This document shows, one piece after another, positions 43,855-57,062 of a stretch of 64,000 nucleotides of DNA (positions are counted from its first letter, which is position 1; each line of letters opens with the position of its first letter). Made by a program: the position numbers and the translations under genes. Source of the stretch: Urechis unicinctus (taxonomy: Eukaryota; Annelida; Polychaeta; Xenopneusta; Urechidae); assembly GCA_034190875.2 (NCBI GenBank), contig CM067348.1:2795435-2859434 (forward strand). The letters run 5' to 3'. The notes below the pieces were generated by a model that made no database searches, was not told the origin of the DNA, and was given only the letters and a program-made list of their open reading frames with translations.

Positions 43855-44605
43855 GAACAACATCAAACACCATTGCCTTCCTGCATTGAGGGTACAGTTG
43901 GTGAGCAAGCTATAGCTGACCTGTGGCAAAAACTGTCTTAGGGTATCTATCTTATTATAGCAGAACTTGTGAGGCTGATTGTTTTAATGATATTATTGTC
44001 ACACCACAGAAGGTGAAAGATGTTATTATCAGTCTGGATGTAAAAAAAAAAAAAGTGGCTTTTATGAGATAAATGCTGAACACTTGAAATCGTCCTCTAA
44101 CAGGCTGTTGAACATGTTATGTAAATGTATGACAAGCATGTTTGTCCATGGGACCCTACCAGAATCTATGATATCTGTGGTAATGGTGCCTGTGATTAAA
44201 GACAAAGCCGGAAAAATTAATGCTAAAGACAACTATCGTCCCATTGCTCTGTCCAGTGTCATTAGTAAGGTTCTTGAACGGATAATTTTAAATCGTATAT
44301 CAGATTACCTCTTGACAAGTGCAAATCAGTTTGGGTTTTAAAAAAGAATCACAGTACTGATCAATGCATATATGTTTTGAAAGAAATTATAGATGCCCAC
44401 AGATCTTTGAATGGTATTATGTTTGTTTGCTTTCTGGATGCCAGCAAGGCAATTGATAGAGTCAACCGCTCTGTCTCATTTGATAAACTTATTAGCCAGG
44501 GTGTACCTGGTTATATTGCTAGACTATTAATCTTCTGGTACTCCAACCAGTAAATGTGTGTGAAGTGATTACTGGGTCTTAATAAATGGTGCTTGTCCCT
44601 GTTTG
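43855..44605 (+). pseudogene. CR1/L2-like non-LTR retrotransposon reverse transcriptase fragment
   Basis: A degenerate pre-RT and RT region is visible. There is an [14 protein letters not shown] segment (about 43,890-43,930), then the open stretch 44084-44341 with DNYRPIALSSVISKVLERII and SDYLLTSANQFGF. After a frame break come HSTDQCIYVLKEIIDAHRSL and MFVCFLDASKAIDRVN, which is RT motif A with its catalytic Asp, and then GVPGYIARLL.FWY. Motif C with the YxDD box is absent, so the copy is truncated at the 3' side as well as carrying an A12-13 run, stops and frameshifts. It encodes nothing functional. It directly borders the right AT array. Confidence 0.8.
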
Positions 44606-45214
44606 TCATCTCTTTATTATTGTCTACTTGATATAAATCTTTGCGCATAAACACTATTTGTTTCTGTCTAGTATCTCACAGTGAGTGCATATCACGATTC
44701 ATGCCTTCTGGTACGATTGAGAGGAATTGTTACTGCAACGTTTAGCACAACGAAACTTTGCCGCTATTCTTCCTGACAAACGACAATTCCAACGCTTTCC
44801 AGCCAGCTAATTTGCAAGTGGGTGCAATCGCAGAATGTTTATACAATTTATATGATAAACGCTGGTTGGATAAAGTCGGGGAAATCAAATAGGGTTGATT
44901 GTTAGCTTCTGATGCACGGCGGCAGATATGACTACGCTTACGCGGAACGCTGAAATGGCTGACCACATGAAGTAAAAGCGTGAATTATTTCAAGTGGTAT
45001 TTGTCATTATTCGCCAATTTGCGATTCGTTTTCTTACTAGTCTTAATTACTGATGCTTGTCCCTGTTTGTCAAACACTCTGCCGTTACGATCATCTCTTT
45101 ATTAATGACTACTTGATATAAACCTTTGCGTATAAACACTATTTGCTTCTGTCTAGTATCTCACAGTAAGTGTATATTCATGCCTTCTGGTACGATTGAG
45201 AGGAATTGTTACTG
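44587..45214. repeat. pair of ~150-bp direct repeats
   Basis: The segment 44587-44738 recurs at 45052-45214. Shared landmarks are gcttgtccctgtttgtca, ataaacactatttg.ttctg, tctgtctagtatctcacag and ccttctggtacgattgagag. The second copy has a ~15-bp insertion after tttgtca and a deletion near the end. No coding content is seen. Confidence 0.75.
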
Positions 45215-46450
45215 GATTTTCCTAAATCTATATAACGCATAGCCACATGAAACTCCCACGTATGGTGTGCGCTCCCAAAAACCATACGCATTACCATCAT
45301 TACCCCATTAGAAATTGCGTGAATCATTCAGAGTAAAGCAAGGTAAAGTGCAAACTATGTGGTGCTTAATCGTAATAATTAATGTTAACTGGGAAATGTG
45401 GTGGATGTGTTTGGCTTACAATTACTTCATGTTTATTCTTGAATCTGGAATGAGACCACTCCAATGGATTTCGAATCCGTTAAAATGCAAATCATAAATA
45501 TAGGCTCTACTTCTTCCATCCTCATGACTGGACAAAATGATGTCACAAACTTAGAAACTGGCCGGATAGAGTTAGCTCATAAAAACCAACTTTTTCTCTG
45601 TTATGGCTTCCGAATAATTTTAGTCACTATACTAATAATCATTGCCCCCTGGTGATGAGATTTTATGATTTCTATTATGGTGTGTTATGGCCAGTTGCAC
45701 AGTATAACTGTACAAGGGTTTTCGGAAGCAACAAAGAACAGCTAATATAAACTATTGTGCAGAGGTTGATGCCAATATTCACGCAAAGCAGCTTAAACAT
45801 GTTTTCGTTTATATAGAATGAAGCTATTAAGACCTATGCATAATGCACTAGGCCAATGCATATAATAAGAGAATCCATGACAATGTGTCAATATTATAGA
45901 ACTTCACCTTTAAATGACACCCTGTATCAAAAACAAGGATCCACAATACAAAGTTCCTATTAGTGGTACGTGTCCCGATTAGTAAAGTTTTAGTTGATGT
46001 AGCTGTTGCAGTGCATCAAAAATAAAATCTTTCACCATGGGAACATTGACACTAAGATCAAAGACGCTATGTAATCATATCCCACGGTTAATTTGCACGT
46101 CCTCTATTGAAATGTTCAACCTTTAATCGTTAATCATTCCTGTAATGACAAGGATGCGCACCACAAGGCTTCTGTGAGTTGTCATGTAGCTGCTGATCTA
46201 TTCTCAGTGATATGAGTGCCACAACCTGCAGTTGCGCCATACGGATGTCTTATGATACTATGACCGGTTGGGTCACTGTGTTTGGTTCGGGATGTTGATG
46301 AGGTACTAGAGACAGTGCATGTATGCGTTTGTTGGGGGGTGAAAATACCGTTCTCTGAAGTCAGCATGAACTTAACCTCACGTGATCCAGCACCTAATGT
46401 AAACGTAACAAGATGAATTAAACATGTAAAAAAGCATAAGCGCAAACGTC
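45215..46450. other. intergenic, no gene recognised
   Basis: Only short, unsupported open frames occur. The stretch 45,280-45,400 (accatcat...ttgcgtgaatcatt...agtaaag...tatgtggtgc) loosely resembles 49,330-49,400 and 53,450-53,520. A further, older copy of the neighbouring segmental duplication may therefore begin here. Confidence 0.4.
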
Positions 46451-46479
46451 AGGCCACCACTATCATGTCCAAATATCGG

Positions 46480-49400
46480 GAATACCCGATGACATTATGT
46501 AGCATTAAGTATTCCGTTACGTGTTCTGAGGTGAGCAATCGGGCTAGTACCAAATATGTAGTACAGCAACTTGTTAGCAAAAGTAGGCGCAGCTGTCACG
46601 AAAAAATCATAACCTTGGATTGTTGATTTTTGGCAAAAGACCTAAATATGCACCTTCCTGCTAAGCAACGCCGTTGTCTTTTTGACCAAAGTAAGCTGCT
46701 CCTGTGCATGAGTTGCATACTGGTTATATGCTGTGCAATAGCTCTCAGTATGCTTTACGATATCGATGGTATCCAGCAAAGCAAATCTCCTCCTCTAATC
46801 TGCACGTGGACCATCCTATACCCTTTGCACATCAGTAACAGCTGTCTTTACTAGCAGAGCTTTGAAACATTTGTTCTATAGTAGTGTATCATTGCATATA
46901 ATGACTCATAAATCGAGCCCATTTCGCGATAATTGCTGTCATTATCTTATAGAAAATTCTTGTTTCCCGTGTACTTGCGGTTCACCTGTAACATCAGATG
47001 ACTGACAGGCGATTGGCAGAGGGTGGATAGCAAAAGGATGTGGATGTGTGCTCTGTGGTGGTCGTGCCGAAACGGCCACATGTGAATAGCGGATTTGTTC
47101 TTTGTATCATATGATTATATTGGTGAAAGGGGAAGACATGCATGTTTCTTTTGGTACGGTGTTTTCAACTGTTTGTTGGCCCTCAGATATTAAGGTTTTA
47201 TTTAGACCAGTAACCAGTAACCACGAACAAACAACGTCCTTCGCTGAATAAGCACACCTCTTGTCGCCCCTGGTGTCAAAAAAAATCATTCCTTTACAAA
47301 TGATTCACGTGGTATATAAGAAAATGGTTCATAAGCATATATAATGGCCATTTACAACATAGTCCGATGATCTAATAGCGTTTGCACGTGATAGATGGCA
47401 GCAACTTACGTACTTGGTGTATTGGTCAGATAATGCAATCTGTTTAGTGGATCATCTGCTTTTGGTGTCCTAACATTGCCGATCGATGCTTGTAAAAGGT
47501 CAGACCATTAATCGAAAAAGTTAAATGGCGAGCATATAAGGGCAAGTATATAAGTACGTGGGCGGAGAATGTCATATGATATGATATAAAGATAAGAGTG
47601 TTAGGTGCACTGATTGGGTAGAAATATTACAAGAGTACTATTAAGTCACGTTTAATGTTATATCATGCAGCAGGGTCCCAGGTTGCAAACTTCATATACC
47701 ATTAGACTCACATATCCAACAGAACTGTTGTCACCAGCGCTAATTCATTCTCCCTGAACACTACTGCGAACGAGCAGATGGCGATTTGTTGGCATATATC
47801 AGGCGAAAATATTTCCCGACGTCCACGAACAGCTGTCAAACCTGTGCATCATTTAAGAATCTGATTTACCATGTTTATCAACAATGATGTTATTTGGGCA
47901 TTATAAAAGTCTCGTACAATTTGGCCGATTAATCGTAGTTGTATGAAGGAAGAATACAGACGATAAATTTAGTTACTTCACGTTTTGCTTAAAATTGATC
48001 TTACATGCTTGTGCACGGGAGATTTTTTACACATATATATTCCCTAAAGCACATTCCTGAAATCGACTTCTTTTATAATCAGCAGCCATGCAGCCATGTG
48101 CTTTAAAGGTGTACACGATTCATTGTCAAAACGATAATGACAATGACTAAGAACGAGACCTAATATTGATAACATCAGTTGTTCTATCGGACACATGTAA
48201 TACTTGTGATTCTTATAGGAAAGTAAGGTGGTCATTGAGCCCCGCGTAGTTCTGCATAGATTTTTCATCAACATGAGCGTTAATGTTTGATTCGGAAGAT
48301 CTGAGGATGCGCATAATTAACGGAATGCGGTCCATTAAAAATTATTTCTTATTCAGCATGCGTTCAACCTTTTCGCTATTTGCTTACAGATGTACACGAA
48401 AATGATCATAAATTGTAATTGAGTAAGTGAACCTATATTAAAAACATTAGTGGTTTTATCGGCCATAGGTAATACAGTGATGTCGCTTCCGTAAATTAGT
48501 GAGTCACATAGATTTACATTCAGCCATGTAAAAGTGTTAAGTTTTTTGCAATATAATCTGGGCAATATGAGCTTTGATTTAGAAGACGGGAGAATGCGGA
48601 TTATTCATCTTATGAGTGGCCAAATGAAAAGACCAAAAAGCCCCACGGAGCAGCACGTCGATGACCAAAATGTCCTAACCATACAACAAGGACAGGCGTT
48701 CTCCTATCACAAGCAGCAGATCACCTGTTGTTAGTAAGATCTTAATGTAGTTAACTTTTATGGACCCTTTCAAACTTAATAATCATAGAGTTGCAGTGAC
48801 CTTTTGCCGGGGCGGATTGTGTTACTCAACCATGATTGCTCCTTTGTTGGGCATTGATATCTAATGGTCATTGCAGTCAATATATGGCGTGTTGCTTGAC
48901 ATAACATTATACAACAATAACAGTCCAGACAGTAGCACAAAGAGTGGTCTTTACAAGTATTGTCGGACTACATAACTCTAAACATCGGTATTTATAGTAA
49001 TGAAGGCTTTTAAATCTTCACACATAACAATGCACGTGATCAGATTAAGCTGAGCTCTCCGCGTCATATCACACGATATCAGATACGATATTTCCGTTGG
49101 TTATACCGCACCTGACCAACAGCAGCATCAACTTGGATGTGCGCAGTGTGTTCTGAGAATATACTGCTTGTGACATGGCAGATGTACGTGTTATATCATT
49201 TCGACAAACATATCACATTTATTGAATATTGCAAAGCATGCCTACAGTATATGATTCCTAATGCATATGATACATTAGCACGTGAGGTTCCCACACATGA
49301 TGCTCTTTAACACATCATGCGCTTTACCATCACTATCTGTTCTGCAGTGGCGTGAATCGTCAGCAGTGAAGGATAATGAAAAGCAATATATGTGGTATCC

Positions 49401-49620
49401 AATCTAATCCATGTATAACGTATAATGTGGTGTTTCTAGGTAATTCTCATTTTGAAATGGAAAGCATCGGTACACAATATCACGGAACCGTTCTAATGAA
49501 ATACGCACCTGTTAGTGTGCAAAACATTATTATAGACCATATACACTCTACCATTTGTCCTACAAATCCACATATGATGTCAAAACAACAGCAATCGAAT
49601 ATCTAGTAGTCCTTAATTTT
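46480..49620. repeat. segmental duplication, left copy
   Basis: Collinear with 50,815-53,700. Anchor matches include atgacattatgtagca (46489 and 50821), ttacgatatcgatgg (46754 and 51051) and cctataccctttgcacatca (46816 and 51123). Others are catgtgaatagcgga (47079 and 51513) and gcacgtgatcagattaag (49032 and 53110). The offset drifts from 4.33 to 4.08 kb through indels, and long parts are only moderately similar, so the duplication is old. No gene is recognised in it. Confidence 0.75.
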
Positions 49621-50814
49621 CTAACCCAGCAAAAATCCTATTCCCAACTTTTCCCGTAACAAAAATCCATAGGTCGCATTTCAGAGCGTTTTGCAACATG
49701 TAAATAAATATTTGGGGAGATTTTGTGCAAGTTCTATTTTGTTTCCTTATTGTTGTCAATTGATACGATAGTGATTCTTTCATGATACCTGGAATGCCAA
49801 ATTAACAGAATGTGATGACTTTTGAAAGAATGTCATGTAAAGTCACACAACGAGCTACATACCATGACGTAAACACACGCGGGTTTTTTGGCTTTCTTGT
49901 CAGCATGTCTAGTCACTAGTTTGTTCTGTGTACGAGTCCCCTCCGATGTTCTCAGCATGTTTAATTTTCTAAATTAACAACTGATGTAAAAATACTGGAA
50001 TTGAATAGAAAAAAACCCAGCTTCGTGCAATATGGTTCATGAAATGTTACGTCGACAGATTAGTAATATCCTAGTTCAACAATTGCTGCAGTAAAATATT
50101 TCAGGGTGTATAAATGCCCCACAACAAAGGAACGTGCCTCATTGTGTGGTCATTAAGGGAATCATCACAAGTGGTGTAGAAGTGCTAACATACTTAACTT
50201 ACCTTTTGAGTCCCACGGCTACCAGTGGCTCATTAATTTGAGTATATTATCATCCTTTTGGCAGCAGAATAATTAAAACCCCCCTTAATAAAGACACGAC
50301 AGCGTTCGAGTGGTCGATGATAATAAGAGAATATGGTGCTTATAAAAGGGTGCTTGCTTGCACTGTGGTCGTACCGAGCTTATTAAACGATCTCCGGAAC
50401 AAGCGTTGCCAGAAGACCGGCTGCAAAATCAGCATGATTGCTAAGTATGCTATCACAAAGCTTCTATGTGTATGCTCCATCAAAACTCAATTAATACACA
50501 TTGTACCGTCTTGTCTTGTCAATTTGTTACGATCCTCATGCCCATATGAATGATTCGGTGTACGTATCAGCTGGGAAGCAGCTGCCAAGTAGTTGTTTGC
50601 CTTCACAAATCAGTCCTTTGAGAGCCATCCATGTTAAACCGCAACCCTTTAACAGAGAGTGAAAGCTGAATAATTAAACAATGTGTCTATGCTGCTATTA
50701 AACCACAACCTCTAGACGCATATTGTTACCATAAACACTTTGTGGGACATTGCGTTGCGAGAAAATCATTATTAGCGGATATGGATGGCCACTTTCATGT
50801 CTATGTAACGCGAT
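49621..50814. other. spacer between the two segmental copies, no gene recognised
   Basis: AT-rich DNA without exon-like or transposon-like coding. A 78-codon open frame at 50317-50553 shows no domain and is judged chance. Confidence 0.45.
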
Positions 50815-53700
50815 GATCACATGACATTATGTAGCAAACATTATACCGTTAGGCGAGTACCAGATATATATTGCGTACAGCACCAGCTAGGCGCAGCTGC
50901 CCTGAAACATCCTCTCCTGTCGGCCCCGACTGTTTCAAATTGACAAACGACCTAAATATACACCCCCTAAAAACAACATCATGTTCATGAAGACATAGAC
51001 GAACCCGGGCACTTTCTAGTGACCTTGCATGCAATATCTACCAGCATGCCTTACGATATCGATGGAATATAAGCTTATCTCTTCCGATCTCCATGTGGAC
51101 CATCTCATTCCGTTTGTTTATCCTATACCCTTTGCACATCAGTAGCAGTTATCGTTCTTAGCAGAGGTATGAAACATTATTTCTATATATTGTGATGCAT
51201 GCAGCTCAGATTGATGCAAATCATAGTAAGAATTGGCAAGATGAATTTAGTGCCGTCAGCCAATGTGGCAATCTACATACCACATGAGCATATAGCATTT
51301 GTGAGAGTATCTTACAGGTCAAAGTATTCGATCATACAAGTACAACGTTGCAAAATCATTCGCATTTAGCGATAATCGCCAAATCGCGTCATTTTTACCC
51401 CGCCTATATGCGTTTGTCATGTTCTGTTAGAAATGATTGAAAAGTGATTTACTGAGAATGGATAGCAAAATGAAGTGGGTGTGGTTGCAGTAGTGAACAT
51501 GTTAAGTTGGCTTCATGTGAATAGCGGAATTCTGTCTGTTATAAATAAACGATAACATGTTACATTTGATGTACTGTTTTCCAATATTCTTCGGCCATCA
51601 TATTTTCGACTCTTTTTCAGACCAGTTACCCAACACAAACCGAAAAAAGAACACCTGCATCCGCCCTGGTCTCTGTATTGCAAAACTATTCATTAAATAA
51701 TTCATGGGGTGATAGAAGGAAATGGCTAAGTGGCACAAACTCAATGTTTGTCGGATGTAGCAATAGCTATTACTCATAATGTGTGGCAATAACATTCCTA
51801 TTTGGCTATGCATAATGGACGAACTGGAGACGTCATATTGGTGACTCTTCGTTTAGCCAGCATCCACGTAGTATTGTATACAGTGTCGGTTCTAGTTGGC
51901 ATAGTAGCTGTCATGTACATTGCTTGAAGAGCGAAGTTGGACCAATAATGCAATTCAAGGTTATGCATCATGATATGATAAATGCCATACCAGCCTCAAG
52001 GACGCTACGGAGTGCCGTAAACCGTCACATCAGTTGCTGCCACACGCACAATTCACAAGGTGCTAGAATTGATAATAGTACCCTGTTTTGTTTTTCTGCG
52101 AGGAGGTACATGAGGCTTTATGCGAGTATGGAGTAGCGTTACATAGTGGAGGAGGATGGAGTTCGCTGGTGAAAAAGCACAAGAGTTGGAGTCAAAATAA
52201 GAGAGTACCATTTGATGGAACTATGTAATGTCGTGGGCTGAGTCGCCACAAATGAGCATGGCATAGGATATGGTATGATATAACAGTAATATGAGTACAT
52301 ATGATAACGCCTGGTTTCAGGTTGCAAAAATAACATATGCCACATACATCCCACCTAACTAAATTGTGTGCAACAACAATAACTTGATAATTTATCCAGG
52401 TAATTGCTAACCACGAGCAGCCACAACAGATGGTGCGAAGTCCTTCGGCATGCCTCAGTCTAGTAAACGAATATTACTCCCTGAAACAGCGAATAGTTGT
52501 CAAACAGGTGAATTACATGGAAACAGATTTGATGACCTAGTATGTCAACAGTGCTGATATTTTGTTATTGATCTATCTTGTACAATTTTGGCTCTCGTTG
52601 CTGGATAGTGCACAGCAAAATTTAGCATCTTCATATTTTGTCTGACATTTATGTGTCACAAATAAGTACGTGAAACGTCCTTGTTTGTTTTATATTCGGC
52701 AGCCATGCAAACATGTTGATATTATCACGCGCCACATTTAACTTTATCTAGAAACCGTACTTGTTTCGAGACAGGTTTCACGTCACGTCTTCTTGTGCAT
52801 TAGCTAGGGAGTAACTGCGCCCCAGAGGGTTTAACAAGTGACCAACACTTTTAAATTAGGACGGCAAATGTGGTGGGGAAGGTAGGCGACTTGGGTAGCA
52901 GTTCTCCAACAATATTGTACTACACGTGTATCGTGATACAAAACCATAATTGCTCCCTTGTTGGCCACTGCCTCACATAACATAAAGCAGTCAGAGCAAT
53001 TATGAGAGCTATAGAGAGAGTGGTCTATACAATTCATGACTGACTGCATTTCCATTTAAACATTGGCATGAAAAGTAAAAGACGCTTTTATCATTCGTAG
53101 CATTACAATGCACGTGATCAGATTAAGTGAAGCTCCCCCGTCAGGTCACGAGTTGGTATAACCGCACCTGATCAGCTTGGGTGTGCTATGTTTGTCCTCA
53201 TGGTTTACAATATTTGAAATGTCGTTTAAGAACCCACTCGGAAGTACATAAAAATCGTGATGGCTTAGCAAAAACCCTCTCTATCTGGATATAGGCGAAT
53301 ACTGCTTGTACCATGGTAGATTTACGCAGGATGTTTTTGTACTACTATCTCATTATTATTGAATGTTACAAAGCATGCCTGTAGTATAGGTTCCACAATA
53401 AAACATGAGACTACAACGAATGGTGCTAATCCGATACTCATGTTCATTAGCATCACTATCTGTCTAGTAATGGCGTGGATCAGCAGCAGTGAATAATTTT
53501 AAACAGCAATCTATGTCGTTCCAAATCTAATAAATGTAAACGTAAAATATGGTGTTTCCTTGTAGTTTACTACTTGATATTTGAACTGGGAAGCATTGGG
53601 AAAACTAAACCACGAAACCGCATCCGTTAGTGTTAGAACAGCACAAAGATACATGCATGTCTGCATATCCACTAAAACAACGATAAGAGTTGTAATAGAG
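50815..53700. repeat. segmental duplication, right copy
   Basis: Diverged direct copy of 46,480-49,620, in the same order and orientation. Both copies end with the block that includes caaagcatgcct (about 49,226 and 53,369) and the later tggtgtttc stretch. No conserved long open frame is shared by the copies, which argues against a duplicated protein gene. Confidence 0.75.
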
Positions 53701-53866
53701 GCTGTGTAAATAGTTTACCCTTTAATCCTTGCCATTGATTTGCATACATTTAAGCAAACAGTTTGGGCGTATTCTATAACATCACCTTGTATATCCAAAC
53801 ATTCATTGAGAATAAACGCATATAAACAATACAAGTAAGTGAGATGCCTTCCCACTGTCCATCATA

Positions 53867-54047
<181 letters not shown>

Positions 54048-54049
54048 CA

Positions 54050-56085
54050 TATGAAAGCAAACATTCGCACGCATTCATAGATGGCAAATAAGGTAATACG
54101 CTCACATGTATGTTGACGCAGTAACCTGTACACAACCCTTGTCAGGTATGTATATATTTGTCATTATATATAATGTTATGCTCCCACTTACATGAGCGCC
54201 AATCTTTTGTCCAAAACACCCAGATTAGGCAATATAACGACATAAACTGTTTGGAATTCCGCATTTTATATTGGCAATTTATTTCATTGCTCTGTTGAAA
54301 ACAGTCGTAAAGCGATTTAGGCAATAAGTGGTTTTTAAACCTAAAACCAAGTGTTATACGAATAATGATTAGAATGTCCTTATTTTACAGCGTCTGATAG
54401 GGGGATCTGTGTGACTGTTATTTGAATTTATGAAGAAAAGGAAGGATGTAATGTTTAACGGCATTTACACATGAATGTGTTACACCTGGGCATCAAAATG
54501 ACTTGGCCAGATGCAGTTATATGTTGGTAAAATATTAAATGATATATTAGCTCTGCGTGGGATTCGTCATTAACCTGTAACCTAGTTTCAGCTCAGTTGA
54601 ATGTCATTGCCTGTAAAAGAATAGCTAAAGGGATGAGGTTAATAACTCAGCCGTCACCCATCATGCTTTGCCTTAATTAATCTCAACATTATGGATATGT
54701 AAGACACCAAGTCCATGACATAAACAGGGAGACGTGATAATGTAAATTGAAACTTGGATAGCGTGATGAGGATGTAGCTTGATGAGGGCGCTGTGGCTTC
54801 TAAATGTATGGATTATTGTACAATACCAAATAATGAAGGAATATCAATAAATTGCAATGAAATTATTTCTCTCACAGCCCAGTATGCCAACGTTGTTTGA
54901 TCATGCGGACAACTATAAGAGTCTAATCTTTACCTTTAAGATGTCAGGTCCTTGAGAGCTGTTTTTTATGATCCGTACCACCTGTAAAAGCAAAAGCGGA
55001 TGATCTAATAAGAACTAACACTTCATTAGTAGAGAGTGCGTGCATTAGCAAGAGTGCAGCTGGGAACTCATAAAAGCACTTACTAGATGTATGGCTATCA
55101 ACAGAATAAACGCAGATGTATCCCACTTCGCTGCACGAGATATTTGATTAATGATATGTCCCAGTAAATTATCACCAGTCGGTTAAGGAATGAAGAATCC
55201 CTTCAGGAATACATTAATCTAGAAGCGTCGCCTTCACAATAATTACTTAAGTGAAGCTGATGCTCATATCAATAACACTTGCATTGGTATATATGGGCTG
55301 CAGCTGCCGTGTTATTTCTGTAAATTTCTCACTCGATAAAGTTATACTTTAAATTATTGAAAATAAATAGTGCATTTGCACTCAACGTGGAGTACATCCG
55401 ATGTGCAACAATGTTGTTGCAAATAATTTGTTAAGCTCTACATTATCTGTCCAGTATCACACATATCTAGTTCAGTATCACACAGTCCAAAGTGGAATTA
55501 TGAATATTACAGCATGCATCATTGTCAGCTGTCGATGCAGCCTTATGCACATTGTTTACCCTAAATATTTGTCAGCTGAACACTTACAACTTCGGTTACC
55601 ATTGTGGTGTCTCACTTCAATAGGTAAGTTTGACAACACAAACCTTGATAGACACGCGGCTTGCTGATTAGATGATAATTGTGTCGATAACAATGTAGCA
55701 GAGTTACGTCACCCGCATGGTGTTTCCGTAGGACATCTATATCAGTTTGCAGATGTCGCATGCTTCAACTACGTTTCAGGACTTGATCGCATTCTAAGAG
55801 AACAGGTCTTTCATTGTTTTATGACGGTATGGGCAGCAACGCGCCTATTGGAAATATTCGAAACGACTAAAGCAGACTTCGAGCTAGAGACGGACAGATA
55901 CGAACGGTCGTACACGTGGTTGGTAGACCCAGAAATGCTGCAGATAGAAGTCCACTCCGCAGTGAGCTGCTCAAAAGACCAAAATAGCATTTTGCCAGTC
56001 CCAAAAGCCTGGGAACAAGGGCTGCAGCTCTTTGTAGCCGCTGCAGGTAGCCTGCCTTGACTCTATCAGAAGATTGTAGCATGAT
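54050..56085. other. intergenic, no gene recognised
   Basis: The longest candidate is a 79-codon open frame at 55821-56060. It has plausible amino acid composition (ETTKADFELETDRYERSYTW) but no recognised domain, no splice context and no repeat-family match that I can name. It might be a relic exon or transposon piece. Confidence 0.4.
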
Positions 56086-56091
56086 TCCAAA

Positions 56092-56142
56092 CCGGCGTGG
56101 AGCCTAGGCCGGCATGTAGCGTGGGCCGGCTTGGAACGTGGG
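56092..56142. repeat. three tandem 17-bp units (ccggc...ggg)
   Basis: Units at 56092, 56109 and 56126 share ccggc.tg.agc.t.gg. They form a GC-rich island in otherwise AT-rich DNA. Confidence 0.6.
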
Positions 56143-56158
56143 CCATCCCTTGGGAAGC

Positions 56159-57062
56159 GTTACCACTCTTGCAAGATAATTCGAGATACAACCGAGGTTG
56201 TATCCAAAACGGTGCAATTCTATGTTTATTTCACCACAGATACTCGGTGCAATTTTAGAGTTGGACCATTAGTTTACTGTGCTGCTCATAGGTGTGGCTA
56301 TCCGACGCATTTTGTGTAAAAGTTTTTATTTCAAGTTGACCATTCTATCCAAGCATTGGTCGGTATAGGGGACCCAAAGGATCCTTATATACTTTCTGGT
56401 GGTTTCCAATAAGAAAGCTCTTGTAGTAATGATCTCATAACAACACGTGGGCAATAATAATAATAATCCGGCTTACAACAGGCAAATAAATCAACGATAA
56501 ACACAAGTCCTTTAACAGAGCTTCAGCTTCTTGTCGGGTAAGCATCCATGGGAATGGCTATATGACCATATTCAGAATTACCGTTACCACTCTTGCAAGA
56601 TAATTCTGAGATACAACCGGGTTGTATCCAAAACGGTGCAATTCTATAGGTTATTTCACCATGAAAGATACTCGGTGCAATTTTAGACTGTAAATACTTT
56701 TGTTCTGAACTCTAATTTCCATTAGTTTACAATTTGTGGTTGCTCATATCGCCGTGTGGCTAATATCCAGTATCCAAAGCGCATAATCATTTTGTGTAAC
56801 AGTATTTTTTTACTTCCCAAGTGAACAGCTTGTTTTTCTTGTACAATTAGTTCATCATTTAGTGTGTAAATGTACTGGAACTGTCGCAAGCATTGAATGC
56901 AAGCAACCGGCTTTTCGCAGAATTGAAGTGTATTCCTTCTAAATTCCTTACCATTCTATCCAAGCATTGGTCGGATAGGGGACCCAAAAGATCCTTATAT
57001 ACTTTCATCGATATATTTCACAAAACAATAAGAAAACCTCTTGCAAATAAAAGTAATGATCT
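56159..57062. repeat. direct duplication with one internally shortened copy
   Basis: Copy 1 (56159-56435) and copy 2 (56583-57062) share gttaccactcttgcaagata, ttgtatccaaaacggtgcaa, gatactcggtgcaattttag, ccattctatccaagcattgg and gatccttatatactttc, in the same order. Copy 1 lacks several separate blocks present in copy 2, so it is about 200 bp shorter. No coding content is seen. Confidence 0.8.

Noticed and set aside
55821-56060. 79-codon open frame with protein-like composition
   Set aside because: No motif, homologue or supporting gene context could be recognised; kept only as a note in the intergenic entry.
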